Source: Przewalskia tangutica (taxonomy: Eukaryota > Streptophyta > Magnoliopsida > Solanales > Solanaceae). Taken from it: a stretch of DNA of 64,000 nucleotides. Below the pieces are notes generated by a model, which had not been told where the DNA came from, made no database searches, and was given only the letters and a program-made list of their open reading frames with translations. Below, in pieces: positions 45,178 to 58,100 of this stretch (position 1 is its first letter; every line of letters starts with the position of its first letter). The stretch spans positions 52,885,562-52,949,561 of the forward strand of contig CM056736.1 of NCBI GenBank assembly GCA_029844215.1, written 5' to 3'. Made by a program: the position numbers and the translations under genes.

Positions 45178-45520
45178 CCCAGTGTCGTCATAACTCGACA
45201 CTGGAACAAAATTTGAGTCCGCGTTAGCCCACCTTGGTGTTTTGACTATGGTAGCCCAGTGTCATCATAACTCGACACTGGGACAAATTTTGAGTCCGCG
45301 TTAGCCCACCTTGGTGTTTGACCATGGTAGCCCAGTGTCGTCATAACTCGACACTGGGACAAATTTTGAGTCTGCGTTAGCCCACCTTGGTGTTTGACCA
45401 TGGTAGCCCAGTGTCGTCATAACTCGACACTGGGACAAATTTTGAGTCCGCGTTAGCCCGCCTTGGTATTTGACCCTGGCATCCCAGTGTCGTCATAACT
45501 CGACACTGGGACAGATTTTG
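45178..45520 (+). repeat. Ogre-2 CCCAGTGTCG hairpin array, 76-bp unit
   Basis: Five copies starting at 45178, 45254, 45331, 45407 and 45483. Each has CCCAGTGTCG, loop TCATAACT, then CGACACTGGG, a perfect 10-bp stem in most copies, followed by a conserved spacer (TTTGAGTCCGCGTTAGCCC). Confidence 0.92.
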
Positions 45521-45631
45521 ATTTTGCGCCAGCGTTGTCTACCTGCCCAACATTTTTGCAATTCTGAGGATCGAGACAAAATTGGCTATGAGTTAACGTC
45601 TTTGTCCGAAAATTCTTCCATCATCTCCATA

Positions 45632-45646
45632 AAAAGAGGGACAAGT
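45632..45646 (+). other. Ogre-2 polypurine tract
   Basis: AAAAGAGGGACAAGT directly before the 3' LTR. Confidence 0.75.
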
Positions 45647-46169
45647 TGTTGACACCCAATTTTGACCCTCTTGCCCAGACATTAACCATAAAATTACACT
45701 AATTTTCAACAATAATTTTTAATAATTTTTAAATAATAAAATGCAGCGATAAAACATGAATACAGGCATAAATAAGCAATTTAATAATGGCACCGCGTCT
45801 TACGTAGAAAATTAAGCACTTAGAGTCCCGCGCCCGCATTAATTAATTTTAAGCCCTGTCAAACAATTCTTAATAATTAATAATAAGTACATAAAATAAA
45901 TAATTTAGCAATGACGTCGTGTCAAGTAGCGTAGTCGCATTTATTAAATACGCAAAGCAATTTCATAACTTATTTTAAATAATAATGCACAATAATAAAG
46001 ATCTTAAATAATAGCGCCGCATTCTAAAATATTAAGCACTAATTAAATAACACGCCCGCATTTATTATTATAACAATTAGATTAGTAAAGCACCTAAATA
46101 ATTTAATCACAATTTACTAATTTAATCCACTAATTAATTTACTCCTAAAACTAATACTAATTAATTAAG
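45647..46169 (+). repeat. Ogre-2 3' LTR, first part
   Basis: Nearly identical to the first 520 bp of the 5' LTR, with one short duplication of TTTTTAATAA near 45715. Interrupted by element C. Confidence 0.92.
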
Positions 46170-46754
46170 CATGCCGAACGGGCATCTCAGTGCCTTACCG
46201 GGCACCCTAGTGATACAACATCGAGAAAACCAGCGGAAAATAAAACACGAGTCATGAAACAAGAGATATAATAAATAAGCAGCAACCAAAAGCAGTTGCC
46301 TTCGGTATATACATAAAAACCCGACGATTATCCTTTTACAACCCCGCCACAACTACAGGACCTCTAAGATTTACAACAACTATGACGGGACGGGGCCGCC
46401 ATACCACGAATGTACAAGAACCTACAACTCAGGGAAACATACCAAAGATAAGCCTCCGAAGGAACGGAGCTTTCCAACACGCTGAAATGAGATCCTAAGA
46501 GCGGGGATCCACGACCGATGTACCTCTACCTGCGGCATGAACGCAGCCCCCCGAAGGAGGTCAGTACAACAGGTACCAAGTATGTGAAACTGTAAAAATA
46601 TTGTAAATGAAATCATACTAGTCTAAAAAAAAGCCGGAGACATGTATGATAACCAAACTTACAGTTCACAACATAAAAACAGTCATGTCAAGTCAGGGAC
46701 TCACGCCCTCAAAGTCACCACTCAAATATAACTATGGGTCTCACGCCCACAACA

Positions 46755-47060
46755 TCCATCATGTTCGCATCATGGCCGCATGCCCCCGGAATACTGCATC
46801 GGTGTAGACATGTCCATGATGCAACAATAATAACAAGGCCGCATGGCCACGTACCGGAATCTGCGACGGTGTAGACATGCCCATGTAACCTCAATAACAA
46901 TATCTTGGGTGGTCAACCGCCGCGTAGCCACGTGTCCCGAATCTGCGACGGTGTAGACACGTCCATGTTGCGATAATAACCATATATCGGTAATCAACCC
47001 GCCGCGTGGCGCGCGTACCGAATCTTGCGTCGGTGTAGACATGTCCGTGTGATATCAACA
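46755..47060 (-). repeat. Tandem array in element C 3' LTR, ~80-bp unit
   Basis: Four copies containing GACGGTGTAGACATGTCCAT (plus-strand reading) and GCCGCGTGGCCACGTACC-like segments. The counterpart is at about 52365-52650 in the 5' LTR. It occupies a similar LTR position to the stem-loop arrays of A and B. Confidence 0.82.
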
Positions 47061-49173
47061 ACAAGACGGTAATCAAAATGGAAACATACGGTGGAATTCT
47101 CCATCACGCCCGGACGCGTCCAAGTAAGTTCTCGACAAGTCAACCGGCCTCTATCGAGACGCGGTAACACGTAAATACCACGTTTGCACAACAAAGGCTA
47201 TCATCACGAGCATAGGCAAGTTTCACAACAACAAGCGTAAGCGAGTTTCACTACAATTCAAAGTACTTCCATTTATACCAAAGTCGGGTTTTTAACCCCA
47301 AAGTACTACATCGTTAAGTTCTTTTAAAAGAGATCCATTACTTTTATAAAAGTCACCCGATACCCGTAGTATTAGAATGACCAACCCACATTCCTTTTCA
47401 AAAATCAAGTAACAACATTCTTTTCCTAAGTTCCAGTTTGCCTAGTTTCAATTACTCAAGCTTCTCATTTTTAAATGGTTTCATAGTTCCCAAACTTAAT
47501 CACTTGATTCCTTTTTAGAACAATTGAGTAATATATGTCTCACGTGAGAGTAAGTTATTCTTGTTTACAACATTCTTATTACCGCAGCCATGATCTAGAA
47601 AATGTATATCATTTTGTCTCATCTTAGTTTCTATGCAGATGGAGGTTTCTACTGGTTTTAATACAATTCATCATTATTCAATACATTTTCCTTTATTAAC
47701 GCTGCAGTGGTCTGTCGATACACATTCTGATTTCCGAAATCAGTAAAACATTATCCCTTTAAATAAAACCAAGTACTCATTACTCACGAATGAGGTATCA
47801 CACAAACATTCACATTAAAACAAATAAGTTAAGTCTCTTATCTTATAAGATCAAGTCTCTTAACTTCTAACATCAGCAAACCATTTTCTTTACCTCTCTT
47901 AAGACATTATACCTAACTCCCCAAAAAGCTAGTATAACTCTTTTTTAAAACCTTTTAAAACCAAGTGTCACTCTCCCTTCCAAAACGATTTAAAAATCTT
48001 TTGAAATACATCAAGTTCTTTATTATAACTAGCCAGTTATAATTCACATCAGTTACCTTTTAAAACCACAAAGTATTTTCTTACCTTCATAAAGCTGTTA
48101 TAACCAACTTCCCATAAAGCCGTTATAACACTTTATGTTTTAAGAACAATCAAACACAGTTAACACATGTACGTCAACCGTACTACATAGTTCACACATA
48201 TCATGCTAGAAGAGATAGGAAGAGGTTCACATACCTCGCGACGATTTATCGACAATAAGCAAAAAGCTCCAAGTACTACAACCTTGCTAGCCCTTTCCAC
48301 TCCTCGAGTAGAATACGCTACTCTTAGTACTTTCACCTATAAAGGTCACAAACGTCTATTAACCCCAAAACACAAGTTTCTATCTTTCTACAGAAAATTC
48401 GAAGACCTCCCACATGGCAGCGTAAATCTCCTCCTCTATCGAGGCCGGCTACCAAGCCAACCAGGGGGGGGTTTTTACACGTCTACCCGGACGCGTACAA
48501 TTCTACTACACAAGCACAAGTCTCATGTCTGATACCCTATGTAATTCTGATTCGATTCAGTTCTGTATTCTTCAGGCTTAAGTCAAAAGACATTGCCAAC
48601 TAACTACGTTCAGTACTATATATAGTATACTTCAACTATATAATCAACAACATGCAATTTCCAATCACAATAGAAGGACAGTAGTGTTTACCTCGATAAG
48701 CCCAAAATTATCCAAGTAAAAAGTCGATCCTGAGCAACGCTTAGCTCCTACTCCGAGTGCTCCAAACAACCCTTAGAAGTTCTAACCAACTTCTACTCCA
48801 AAACTTCAACCAACAATGAAGATTTTCCTTAGGGTTTCGGTTTGAGACTAAAAAGGACAAAAGGTAGTATTTCCGTACTCTACGCAAAGAGGTAACTTTT
48901 GGAATATAACAAGGTATAAGGCCAAGGTATTTTGGGCATTATAACAATACTAGGAGAGTATTTCTATACCACATCAAGGGGTATTATACGAAAGTAACTA
49001 GGCTAGGGGGGGTACCCCACGGCTAGACACCACAAGGGGGAGGGGGAGACCTCTCGGCCAAAGGCCACTAGGAGGGGGAGGGAGAGAGGCTTAGGACGAG
49101 AGCCACAAGAGGGAGGGGAGGGATTTCAAGACTTGGAAATTTGTGGATGAATGAAGTCTTCAAGCTTAGGGGG

Positions 49174-49181
49174 TATTTATA
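49174..49181 (-). promoter_or_regulatory. TATA box of element C 3' LTR
   Basis: TATAAATA on the minus strand in TGCTATAAATACCCCCTAAG. Identical box at 54750-54757 in the 5' LTR. Confidence 0.65.
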
Positions 49182-50439
49182 GCACAACCAAAAGCCAACC
49201 AATGGCCAAGATCAAGCCATGTGCAAGGCAAGTGTAAGGCCAAGATCAAGCCAAGTGCACCCACAAAACACTCCACAAAACACTCCACAAAACAAGCCAC
49301 AAAGCAAGGCACAAAAGAGGGAGCCAATCGGCGAGGCCAACGAGGCTCTTGGGCGCCCAAATCGTCCAAGCCAATCCATTTGCTTCAATGTGAGGTGACA
49401 CATGTCACCCTCCCGTTGTCCAAAATGTTCGTCACGGAAAAATCCGCAAAAATTTTAAATGACATAGCGGAATTTTCCTACGAAAGCGTGAAAGCGTTTC
49501 GTCGAACGACTCTAATCGGCACTTGTGCCCAAATTTTGAATCGATGCCTATCTTAAGGCTCAAATTTACGTGCGTCCATACGTACATACTGCGGAAAAAG
49601 CGGGGTATAACATTCTCCTCGCCAGAAACATTCGTCGAATGTTCCTTCTCAAGTCTCAACACAAACGTGCGCTAGTATAGCCTTCAACGCTATACGCGAA
49701 AGCGATCATGCCACGCTTTGGCCATAAAAATAACAAACGCACAAATACTTAAACCCAGTCAACGAGGAAACACCTCTAATCATCACAAAACCCCTTACGA
49801 GGTCTAAAATATACTCCTTCACACCTTCATTTCACAAAAGAAACGATCACACACGCGTTCACTTTTCCCTATCTTCTTGTACCTTCTCGAACACTCAAAC
49901 TCTTTCTAGTATCAGTACCACACTTAGTCAACGCTTGTTTCCAACCTCGAGTCACTACCTCCAACTTGGTCATCTCACTAATCTCGATTTCCCAAGGCCA
50001 TTCCGGCCTTCACGAACTGATTCGGTCGAGCGTATCCATGAACTCATCGATGGTCATCTAAACTTGGGCCTAGCACCTCGTGACCACGCCACTGGCGGGA
50101 CCACGAGTGACCGCCGCCGAAGCGGGGCGCGGGTTGGCCCGCAACATGGCCCCAACCCGACCAGCGTAGCGCCAACTTCCGCTCGCCGACATGGAACACA
50201 TCATGGAAGCTACCACTTCCATCTCACACTAACCAGATTTTTAAATCACACCATAGCACAAAGCTATCCGAACATAACACTTAACACATCATTAACATCA
50301 ATACATACAAGTATCTGAGGTTAAGGATATACACAAACTAAGCGGTTCAAGGACCGCTAAGCTGAACTTCCACCGCGACCTACCGTGGCGCATGGCTCAC
50401 AGTAGTAATGTGTTGTCCTACCAGCGCTACCCGCAGTGG

Positions 50440-51240
50440 ACAGTCTCGTCATATGGCCTGTTGGCGCAAGAGTAACAAGCTCCCTTGGTACTACGACACT
50501 CCCGAAATGCGGTCTACCACATCGACCACCGAGGTAGGGGTGGCTGCATCCGCCAACACCCTACTCCCGAACATCGAAACACGGGAGCCACGACTGCTCC
50601 CGAATATCCTGAGGTCCCGAAGGCTGCGGAGGACCACTCTGCAATGGCGGAGGTACATAGCTAGTCTGTTCTTTGGCGGTCCGCCTCGAAAGTCGCCAAA
50701 ATATCCGGCCGTCTTGGCCTTAACCTGTGGCCAGTCCGCTGCGTCGATCTCTGCGCTCGCACCCAAGTGCATGAGCACGAATGCGGGCAATGTCCATGCG
50801 GTGAAGAGAAACACCGAACAACTCTACGCTAGGTAATCATCGAGCCTGTAACATATCGGTGCACTCGATCCTCCATACTAGCTACTAATGCGGGAACATA
50901 CCGGACGATGAGTCGAACTCCACATTGTACTCCCGGCTATGCGCGGATTACGCCTCAACATCAAAAATTACGCCGGCGAGCCCTCGCCATTTGTGGAGGC
51001 AAGAAATGTGCGGGAAGGCCCCGAAAACTTCGTCCCCAAGCGGTGGAAGTGCATGCTCTCCCGGGAAAGCTCACGAGTCAAACCAATCGATGCGGTATCA
51101 CGCGGCCGATGCGAACAAATGTCACGCAGACTCGATCCGAAGCCTTGATCACCCGCATGATCCTGCGCAGCGACGGATGAACTCCTGCGGATCATCCTCC
51201 GGCCTCGACCAGTAAAACTCGGGCGGGCTACTGACTAAGG
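50440..51240 (-). pseudogene. Element C gag relic
   Basis: Minus-strand translation from about 51230 gives EFYWSRPEDDPQEFIRRC, a capsid segment; then, in changing frames, a middle part, and REYNVEFDSSSGMFP at about 50945-50890, the usual end of the capsid domain. A degraded zinc knuckle with C-X2-C spacing (CYSCANRP) lies at about 50485-50440. Stops and frame changes occur every 20-60 codons. The normal role is particle assembly and RNA binding; this copy is dead. No protease or polymerase follows. Confidence 0.68.
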
Positions 51241-51681
51241 AAATCCGTAGCCTCAGTATGCGCCTCGGGTGCACTAGTCTTCTTTGGGCCAGGCTGCTGC
51301 GTCGGCCCACTTATCTCATATCGGCCTGACCACGGCCAATAATCGGGCCCGTCTCTTGTGACCCGTCTCCCGCTCGGTGTGGGACCGGAGGCTCAGTCTT
51401 GTAGTCTCGGCCCGCTGCTGCGACTCTAAACTCGCTTTGGTCTTTGGCGTCGCCAAAACTTCGCCGTCAAGCACTACCTCAGTCTTGGCGGGCTGCGCCT
51501 CGTACTCCTCTGAAACCCATTAGCGACTCCGCCGGCTGCCTTGCCGCCAGGCCTGGTTGCCTTCGCGAGGCATAAGCGGTAAAAGCGAAACACGTCGGAG
51601 GATCCAACTCATAACTCGGCTCTAAGGCACGATCTCGAATGAGAAGAATAGAAACCAATCCTAAATGTCCTATAGCCTCAC

Positions 51682-51713
51682 GATTATAGATGTGGTGCAC
51701 AACATCGATAATC
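51682..51713 (-). other. Leader hairpin with GTGCAC loop, element C
   Basis: Same outer stem GATTAT/ATAATC. The inner stem has A-T where element B has a G-T wobble, and the apical loop keeps GTGCAC. Confidence 0.65.
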
Positions 51714-51757
51714 AAGACTCTACTAGACACGGTCTGTAGACACTTTCCGAGACTAAT

Positions 51758-51769
51758 CGCTCGATACCA
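51758..51769 (-). promoter_or_regulatory. Primer binding site of element C
   Basis: TGGTATCGAGCG on the minus strand, the initiator-Met type with the CA of ATCAGAG missing, as in element A. Confidence 0.65.
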
Positions 51770-51772
51770 CTT

Positions 51773-54700
51773 TGTAACGCCCGAACCGGGCAGTTCATCG
51801 TGCCTTACCGGGCACCCTGGTGATACAACATCGAGAAAACCAGCGGAAAAATAAAACACGAGTCATGAAACAAGAGATATAATAAATAAACAGGCCAACC
51901 AAAAGCGATTTGCCTTGGTATATACATAAAAACCCGACAGTTATCCTTTTTACAACCCCGCCACAATTACTCTGCACTCTAAGATGTACAACAACTATGA
52001 CGGACGGGGCCCGCCATACCACGAATGTACAAGAACCTCTGACTCGGAAACATACCAAAGATAAGCCTCAGAAGGAACGAGCTTTCAACACGCCGAAATG
52101 AGATCCTAAGCGGGGATCCACGGCCGATGTACCTACCTGCGGCATGAACGCGGCCCGAAGGAGGTCGATCTGGCGGTACCAAGTATGTGAAACTGTAAAA
52201 ATATTGTAAATGAAATCATACTAGTCTAAAAAAAAGCCGGAGACATGTATGATAACCAAACTTACAGTTCACAACATAAAAACAGTCATGTCAAGTCAGG
52301 GACTCACGCCCTCAAAGTCACCACTCAAATATAACTATGGGTCTCAAGCCCACAACATCCATCATGTTCGCATCGGCGCGTGCCGGAATCTTGCCGGTGT
52401 AGACATGTCCATGATGCAACAATAATAACAGCGCGTGGCCACGTACCCGGAATCGCGACGGTGTAGACATGCCCATGTAACCTCAATATGATATCTGGGT
52501 GGTCAACCGCGCGTAGCCACGTGTCCCGAATCTTGCGACGGTGTAGACGCGTCCATGTTGCGGTAATAACCATATATCGGGTAATCAACGGCCGCGTGGC
52601 CGCATGCCGGAATCTGCGTCGGTGTAGACATGTCCATGTGATATCAACAACAAGACAGTAATCAAAATGGAAACATACCCGTGGAATTCTCCATCACTGC
52701 CAGCACGTCCAAGTAAGTTCTCAACAAGTCAACCGGCCCTCTATCGAGAGACGCGGTAACACATAAATACCACATTTGCACAACAAAGGCTATCATCACA
52801 GGCATAGGCAAGTTTCACAACAACAAGCATAGGCAAGTTTCACTACAATTCAAAGTACTTCCATTTATACCAAAGTCCGGGTTTTTAACCCCAAAGTACT
52901 ACATACGTTAAGTTCTTTTAAAAGAGATCCATTACTTTTATAAAAGTCACCCGATACCCGTAGTATTAGAATGACCAACCCACATTCCTTTTCAAAAATC
53001 AAGTAACAACATTCTTTTCCTAAGTTCCAGTTTGCCTAGTTTCAATTACTCAAGCTTCTCATTTTTAAATGGTTTCATAGTTCCCAAACTTAATCACTTG
53101 ATTCCTTTTTAGAACAATTGAGTAATATATGTCTCACGTGAGAGTAAGTTATTCTTGTTTACAACATTCTTATTATGACCCATGATCTAGAAAATGTATA
53201 TCATTTTGTCTCATCTTAGTTTCTATGCGGATGGAGGTTTCTCTGGTTTTAATACAATTCATCATTATTCAATACATTTTCCTTTATTAACGCAGCTGCG
53301 ATAGTGCATCGATACACATTCTGATTTCCGAAATCAGTAAAACATTATCCCTTTAAATAAAACCAAGTACTCATTACTCACGAATGAGGTATCACACAAA
53401 CATTCACATTAAAACAAATAAGTTAAGTCTCTTATCTTATAAGATCAAGTCTCTTAACTTCTAACATCAGCAAACCATTTTCTTTACCTCTCTTAAGACA
53501 TTATACCTAACTCCCCAAAAAGCTAGTATAACTCTTTTTAAAACCTTTTAAAACCAAGTGTCACTCTCCCTTCCAAAACGATTTAAAAATCTTTTGAAAT
53601 ACATCAAGTTCTTTATTATAACTAGCCAGTTATAATTCACATCAGTTACCTTTTAAAACCACAAAGTATTTTCTTACCTTCATAAAGCTGTTATAACCAA
53701 CTTCCCATAAAGCCGTTATAACACTTTATGTTTTAAGAACAATCAAACACAGTTAACACATGTACGTCAACCGTACTACATAGTTCACACCTATCATGCT
53801 AGAAGAGATAGGAAGAGGTTCACATACCTCGCGACGATTTATCGACAATAAGCAAAAAGCTCCAAGTACTACAACCTTGCTAGCCCTTTCCACTCCTCGA
53901 GTAGAATACGCTACTCTTAGTACTTTCACCTATAAAGGTCACAAACGTCTATTAACCCCAAAACACAAGTTTATATATTTTTACAGAAAATTGGCAGACC
54001 TCCACACAACAGCGTAAATCTCCTCCTCTATCGAGGCCGGCTACCAAGCCAACCAGGGGGGGGGGTTTTTACACGTCTACCCGGACGCGTACAATTCTAC
54101 TACACAAGTCTCATGTCTGATACACCATGTAATTCTGATTCGATTCGGTCAGATTCTTCAGGCTTAAGTCAAAAGACATTGCCAACTAACTACGTTCAGT
54201 ACTATATATAGTATACTTCAACTATATAATCAACAACATGCAATTTCCAATCACAATAGAAGGACAGTAGTGTTTACCTCGATAAGCCCAAAATTATCCA
54301 AGTAAAAAGTCGATCCTGAGCAACGCTTAGCTCCTACTCCGAGTGCTCCAAACAACCCTTAGAAGTTCTAACCAACTTCTACTCCAAAACTTCAACCAAC
54401 AATGAAGATTTTCCTTAGGGTTTCGGTTTGAGACTAAAAAGGACAAAAGGTAGTATTTTCGTACTCTACGCAAAGAGGTAACTTTTGGAATATAACAAGG
54501 TATAAGGCCAAGGTATTTTGGGCATTATAACAATACTAGGAGAGTATTTCTATACCACAACAAGGGGTATTATACGAAAGTAACTAGGCTATGGGGGGTA
54601 CCCGGCTGGACACCTGAGGAGGAGCCCTCGCGGCCAACGGCCACTCGGAGGGGGAGGGAGAGAGGCTTAGGACGAGAGCCACAAGAGGGAGGGGAGGGAT

Positions 54701-55186
54701 TTCAAGACTTGGAAATTTGTGGATGAATGAAGTCTTCAAGCTTAGGGGGTATTTATAGCACAACCAAAAGCCAACCAATGGCCAAGATCAAGCCATGTGC
54801 AAGGCAAGTGTAAGGCCAAGATCAAGCCAAGTGCACCCACAAAACACTCCACAAAACACTCCACAAAACAAGCCACAAAGCAAGGCACAAAAGAGGAGCC
54901 ATCGGCGAGGCCAACGAGGCTCTTGGGCGCCCAAATCGCCCAAGCCAATCCAATTGCTTAATGTGAGGTGACACATGTCACCCTCCGTTGGTCCAAAATG
55001 TTCGTCACGGAAAAATTCAAAAATTTTAAATGACATAGCGGAATTTTCCTACGAAAAGTGGAAAGCGTTTAAATCGACGACTCTAATCGGCACTTGTGCC
55101 CAAATTTCGAATCCAATGCCTATCTTAAGGCTCAAATTTCGTATGTACGTCCATACGTACATACTCTGGAAAAACGGGGTATAACA
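51773..55186 (-). repeat. Element C 5' LTR (3414 bp)
   Basis: On the minus strand it runs TGTTATACCCCG to GGGCGTTACA. Near-identical to the 3' LTR, with clusters of small differences in GC-rich patches (52370-52600, 54600-54650). TATA box at 54750-54757 (minus). Confidence 0.9.
54836..54893 (-). repeat. 12-bp direct repeats upstream of the element C TATA box
   Basis: Four to five copies of CCACAAAACACT-like sequence, about 85-140 bp upstream of the TATA box on the element's strand. Also at 49258-49312. Confidence 0.7.
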
Positions 55187-58100
55187 TTAACCCCAAATTT
55201 CACACCAAGACAAACATCCGCATGACCCAACTCACCCTCTACCCTTATCAGCCCAGAAGCCCACGCCCAGCCTTTATTCCCCCAGCCCTTTTCCCATATC
55301 GTCTTCCACACAAGACCCCAATACAAAACGCAGCCCTAACGAAACCTAAGCCCAAAAAACAACGATCGTCGCACCTCTCCCTCGCATCCCCCGTCGCCCC
55401 AGCCTGGATTCTCGCCGGAGAATCCGGGGTTTCCCTTTACCCACGCACACCCAGCCGATTTCTTACCATAACCAACACCCAAATCTTGCTTCAAAATCAG
55501 TAACAAATCGCACAAGATACCCTTCAAAATCCTAACCAAATCGCACGAAATCAGTACCCAAATCGCACTAAATCAGCCCTAAGAGCTTACCAACATTAGA
55601 ACCCACACCATGGCTATATAAAGCACATGCAATAGGCATTTAGAAGGGCAGAGCACAGTAGAGCAGGGTTGGAGAGCAGTCCAATAGCAATAATCAATTT
55701 TTATGTGGGGTTAGGGACTCAGCACCCAGACCATTAGCATTGCACGAATAAGAAGTTCGAAACCCCTTCTTTCAATTCCAGCCAAGAAATCAGCAAACAA
55801 ACCTTGCCCTTTTATTCGCATCGCAAAGCCAAAACCCGAGCGAGTCGACGACTTGATACGCTGCCTCGGTTCGCTGCCTGGAGAAGGTAAATCCATTCTT
55901 CCTTGTGAAACTTTGATTTTGTAGTCGACTATGTGAAGCCTGTTTTATCCTGATTGCTGTTGCTTCGTGTTACATTCGTGTTTGCCGTTTCAATATGTGG
56001 GTGTTCTTCTGTCCAAGCATTTGTCTAATGAAAGTCTGAAATATGATCTGTCAAATAATTAATGTAAGAGATGTGAGTGGTCATTCGCTTTACCTGTTGG
56101 TTCTCGATTATCGACGACTGAATATTTATGTGAGGATGTTGTTTGTTTTAGAGACTGCGTAAGTAGAGGCATAGTATCATGACTCATTTTGTATGAAAAT
56201 GTTTGCGACTCACCTATAGAAATCTGGGTGTAATCATATCTTTTTTATTGAAAGAAACTGCCCTGTTTGTGTTAAGATTTCTGTACGTAATTTACTAAGA
56301 TTCTGAATATAAAGGAGGAGTCAGTTTTGAGCTTTATGCCTTGCCCTCATTTTTCTGCATCTGTACCTGCATTCGTTTCTTCAGGGATAGGTCTAACCCT
56401 TGTGTATTTCTTTAGCCTTGCTTCTAGGAGTTTAATTCTGGTCAAATATCGTTTGCAGTGGCAATTTGTCTGATGGTCTTTGAACCTAACCTAAATAATT
56501 TTGTATGCCCATCTTATCCCGACCATTTGGACATCCTGGCCTGTCATGTAGTGATTAGACTGATTATATATTCACTTTACATAAGTCGGCATGCTTAAGT
56601 ATTTGGGATATATGTCTATGTATGCTTGGTTTAATTGTTAGATTGTCTGCTAGAAGTACATGTCGCTGTGTCAGTGGCAAAAATTGTGCATGTTGAAACT
56701 GTTGGATAAGTAATGGTCCTGTTTGGCTATGGTTTTATTCCCTGCTTCCCCTAGATGGGCATTTGATTCATTGCTTATCCTGTTTCAAAATGCCTACTGG
56801 ACTATGTAGTTGCTTCTTCATTTGATTTTCCCTTAAATCTTGTCGATCTACTGGTATGTTTAAGCGCTTATGATTTTATTTGGAAGACTTCATGTATGTT
56901 ATGGTTAATATGCTACTTAACTGGGACTAAAATGGTATGAAACATTCCTCTATGTATATGTAAGTAGTGATCGAGTTTATGAATAATTAAGATTATTTAG
57001 GCTTGGTCCAGGCTTGATAGGTATTCCCAAAAGATGTCAGGAGAATACATGGTTTGCTAGTTGGTTTAGTTTGTATTATACCTTGACATGCTTCCTCTGA
57101 AAAGTTTAAGCTTGATCTGTTAGACTTGGGCCCATTTGACCCATTTTGTTTGTTTTCACACATACTTACTGTCCACAATCTGTGCCTGGCCCATACGTGT
57201 TATTCTTTCACATTCACAAGGCTCAGCTCTACTGTCACAATTTCACTTAAATGTCAGGCATGTCCCGTATTGTCTCTGGCCCATGAAAGGCACTTCCTGC
57301 ACATGCTGCCTCCTCCCATCATTTAGTGGCTTGACATATTCTGTTTCATTGAAATTACGTGCTTAAGGGGGGCCCTCTGTCTTTTTTACTTATAACGGGA
57401 GACCTAAAAATAGTGTAGCCTGGGCATGTTCTCCTTGTTCCCTGTTTATAACGAGAAGTATGGAGATTTCACATTTCGGGCCTGCGTTATACATTCTGCT
57501 TGTTGGTTGCACTTGAAGCCTAATCCCAAATTGAACCATTTTGAGATGCCTTTTGCTTGTCTGCCACTTGTCCTGGATTGCTATAATCAAATTCCATATG
57601 TGCTTAAAGTCGCATGAACATTTATTTGCATTATCATTATTTGGGTTCGTACTAATCTTTATCTTTTTTTATTTTACATGAAATGCATCGGAGCAAAAAT
57701 GAAGAGTCTCATGGCGAGACTCATCATGAATTACTTCAAGTGGGACCCGCATCCACATTCATCCGCATTCCTGCTTCAGAAATTCCTAAACAAAATAGGA
57801 CAAGATGACGTCGTCATCCATCTCAACTCCTCTTACTCTTTAAATCTCATTGCCTCATTTTATGTCTTTATTTGTTTATTGCAATTTTTAGCTAACTTTG
57901 TAATTAATATGAGAGCTAGTTCAATTAGTCTTTGAACATAAAAGGTGGGAAGGTGATTTAGAATTAAATGCACTTCTAATTATTTACCTTAGGCTTGTCA
58001 TTCATATCTAATCTTTTGCCTAATCATTAAAATCGCATATCTAAACATGAAACTAACGCATCGCTTCTTTGATTACGCAGATAAATGCATATCCTTAGCC

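Larger units (their letters stand above)
46170..49612 (-). repeat. Element C 3' LTR (3443 bp)
   Basis: Its minus-strand start is at 49612 beside the purine tract. TATA box at 49174-49181 (minus). A CCACAAAACACT repeat lies upstream of it (49258-49312). The motif TTATAACGGCTTTATGGGAA occurs on the minus strand at about 48087-48129, and a ~80-bp tandem array at about 46755-47060. The terminal bases near 46170 are degraded relative to the 5' LTR. Confidence 0.88.
49613..51772 (-). other. Element C internal region (2160 bp)
   Basis: Bounded by a purine tract (minus-strand GGCGAGGAGAA ending at 49613, after palindrome CATTCGACGAATG) and a primer-like site. The leader next to the primer site aligns with A and B. 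A gag relic occupies about 51240-50440. The stretch from 50330 to 49640 is non-coding and includes a segment (about 50100-49990) resembling the second-hairpin region of A and B. Confidence 0.75.
46170..55186 (-). mobile_element. Element C: LTR retrotransposon with a gag relic, minus strand
   Basis: Read on the minus strand: 5' LTR 55186-51773, primer-like site 51769-51758, internal 51772-49613, purine tract, 3' LTR 49612-46170. LTRs start TGTTATACCCCG. The flanks TTAAG (46165-46169) and TTAAC (55187-55191) fit a five-base duplication with one change; the distal LTR tip is slightly eroded. It belongs to the same superfamily as A and B. There is no pol, so it is non-autonomous. Confidence 0.85.

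Noticed and set aside
49166..49403. Reverse-strand frames with FVECFVECFVG-type repeats (also 54742-55036)
   Set aside because: They arise from the 12-bp repeats upstream of the element C TATA box, within LTR DNA.
50408..51215. Plus-strand frames in the element C internal region
   Set aside because: The readable protein similarity (gag) is on the minus strand; these are its shadows.
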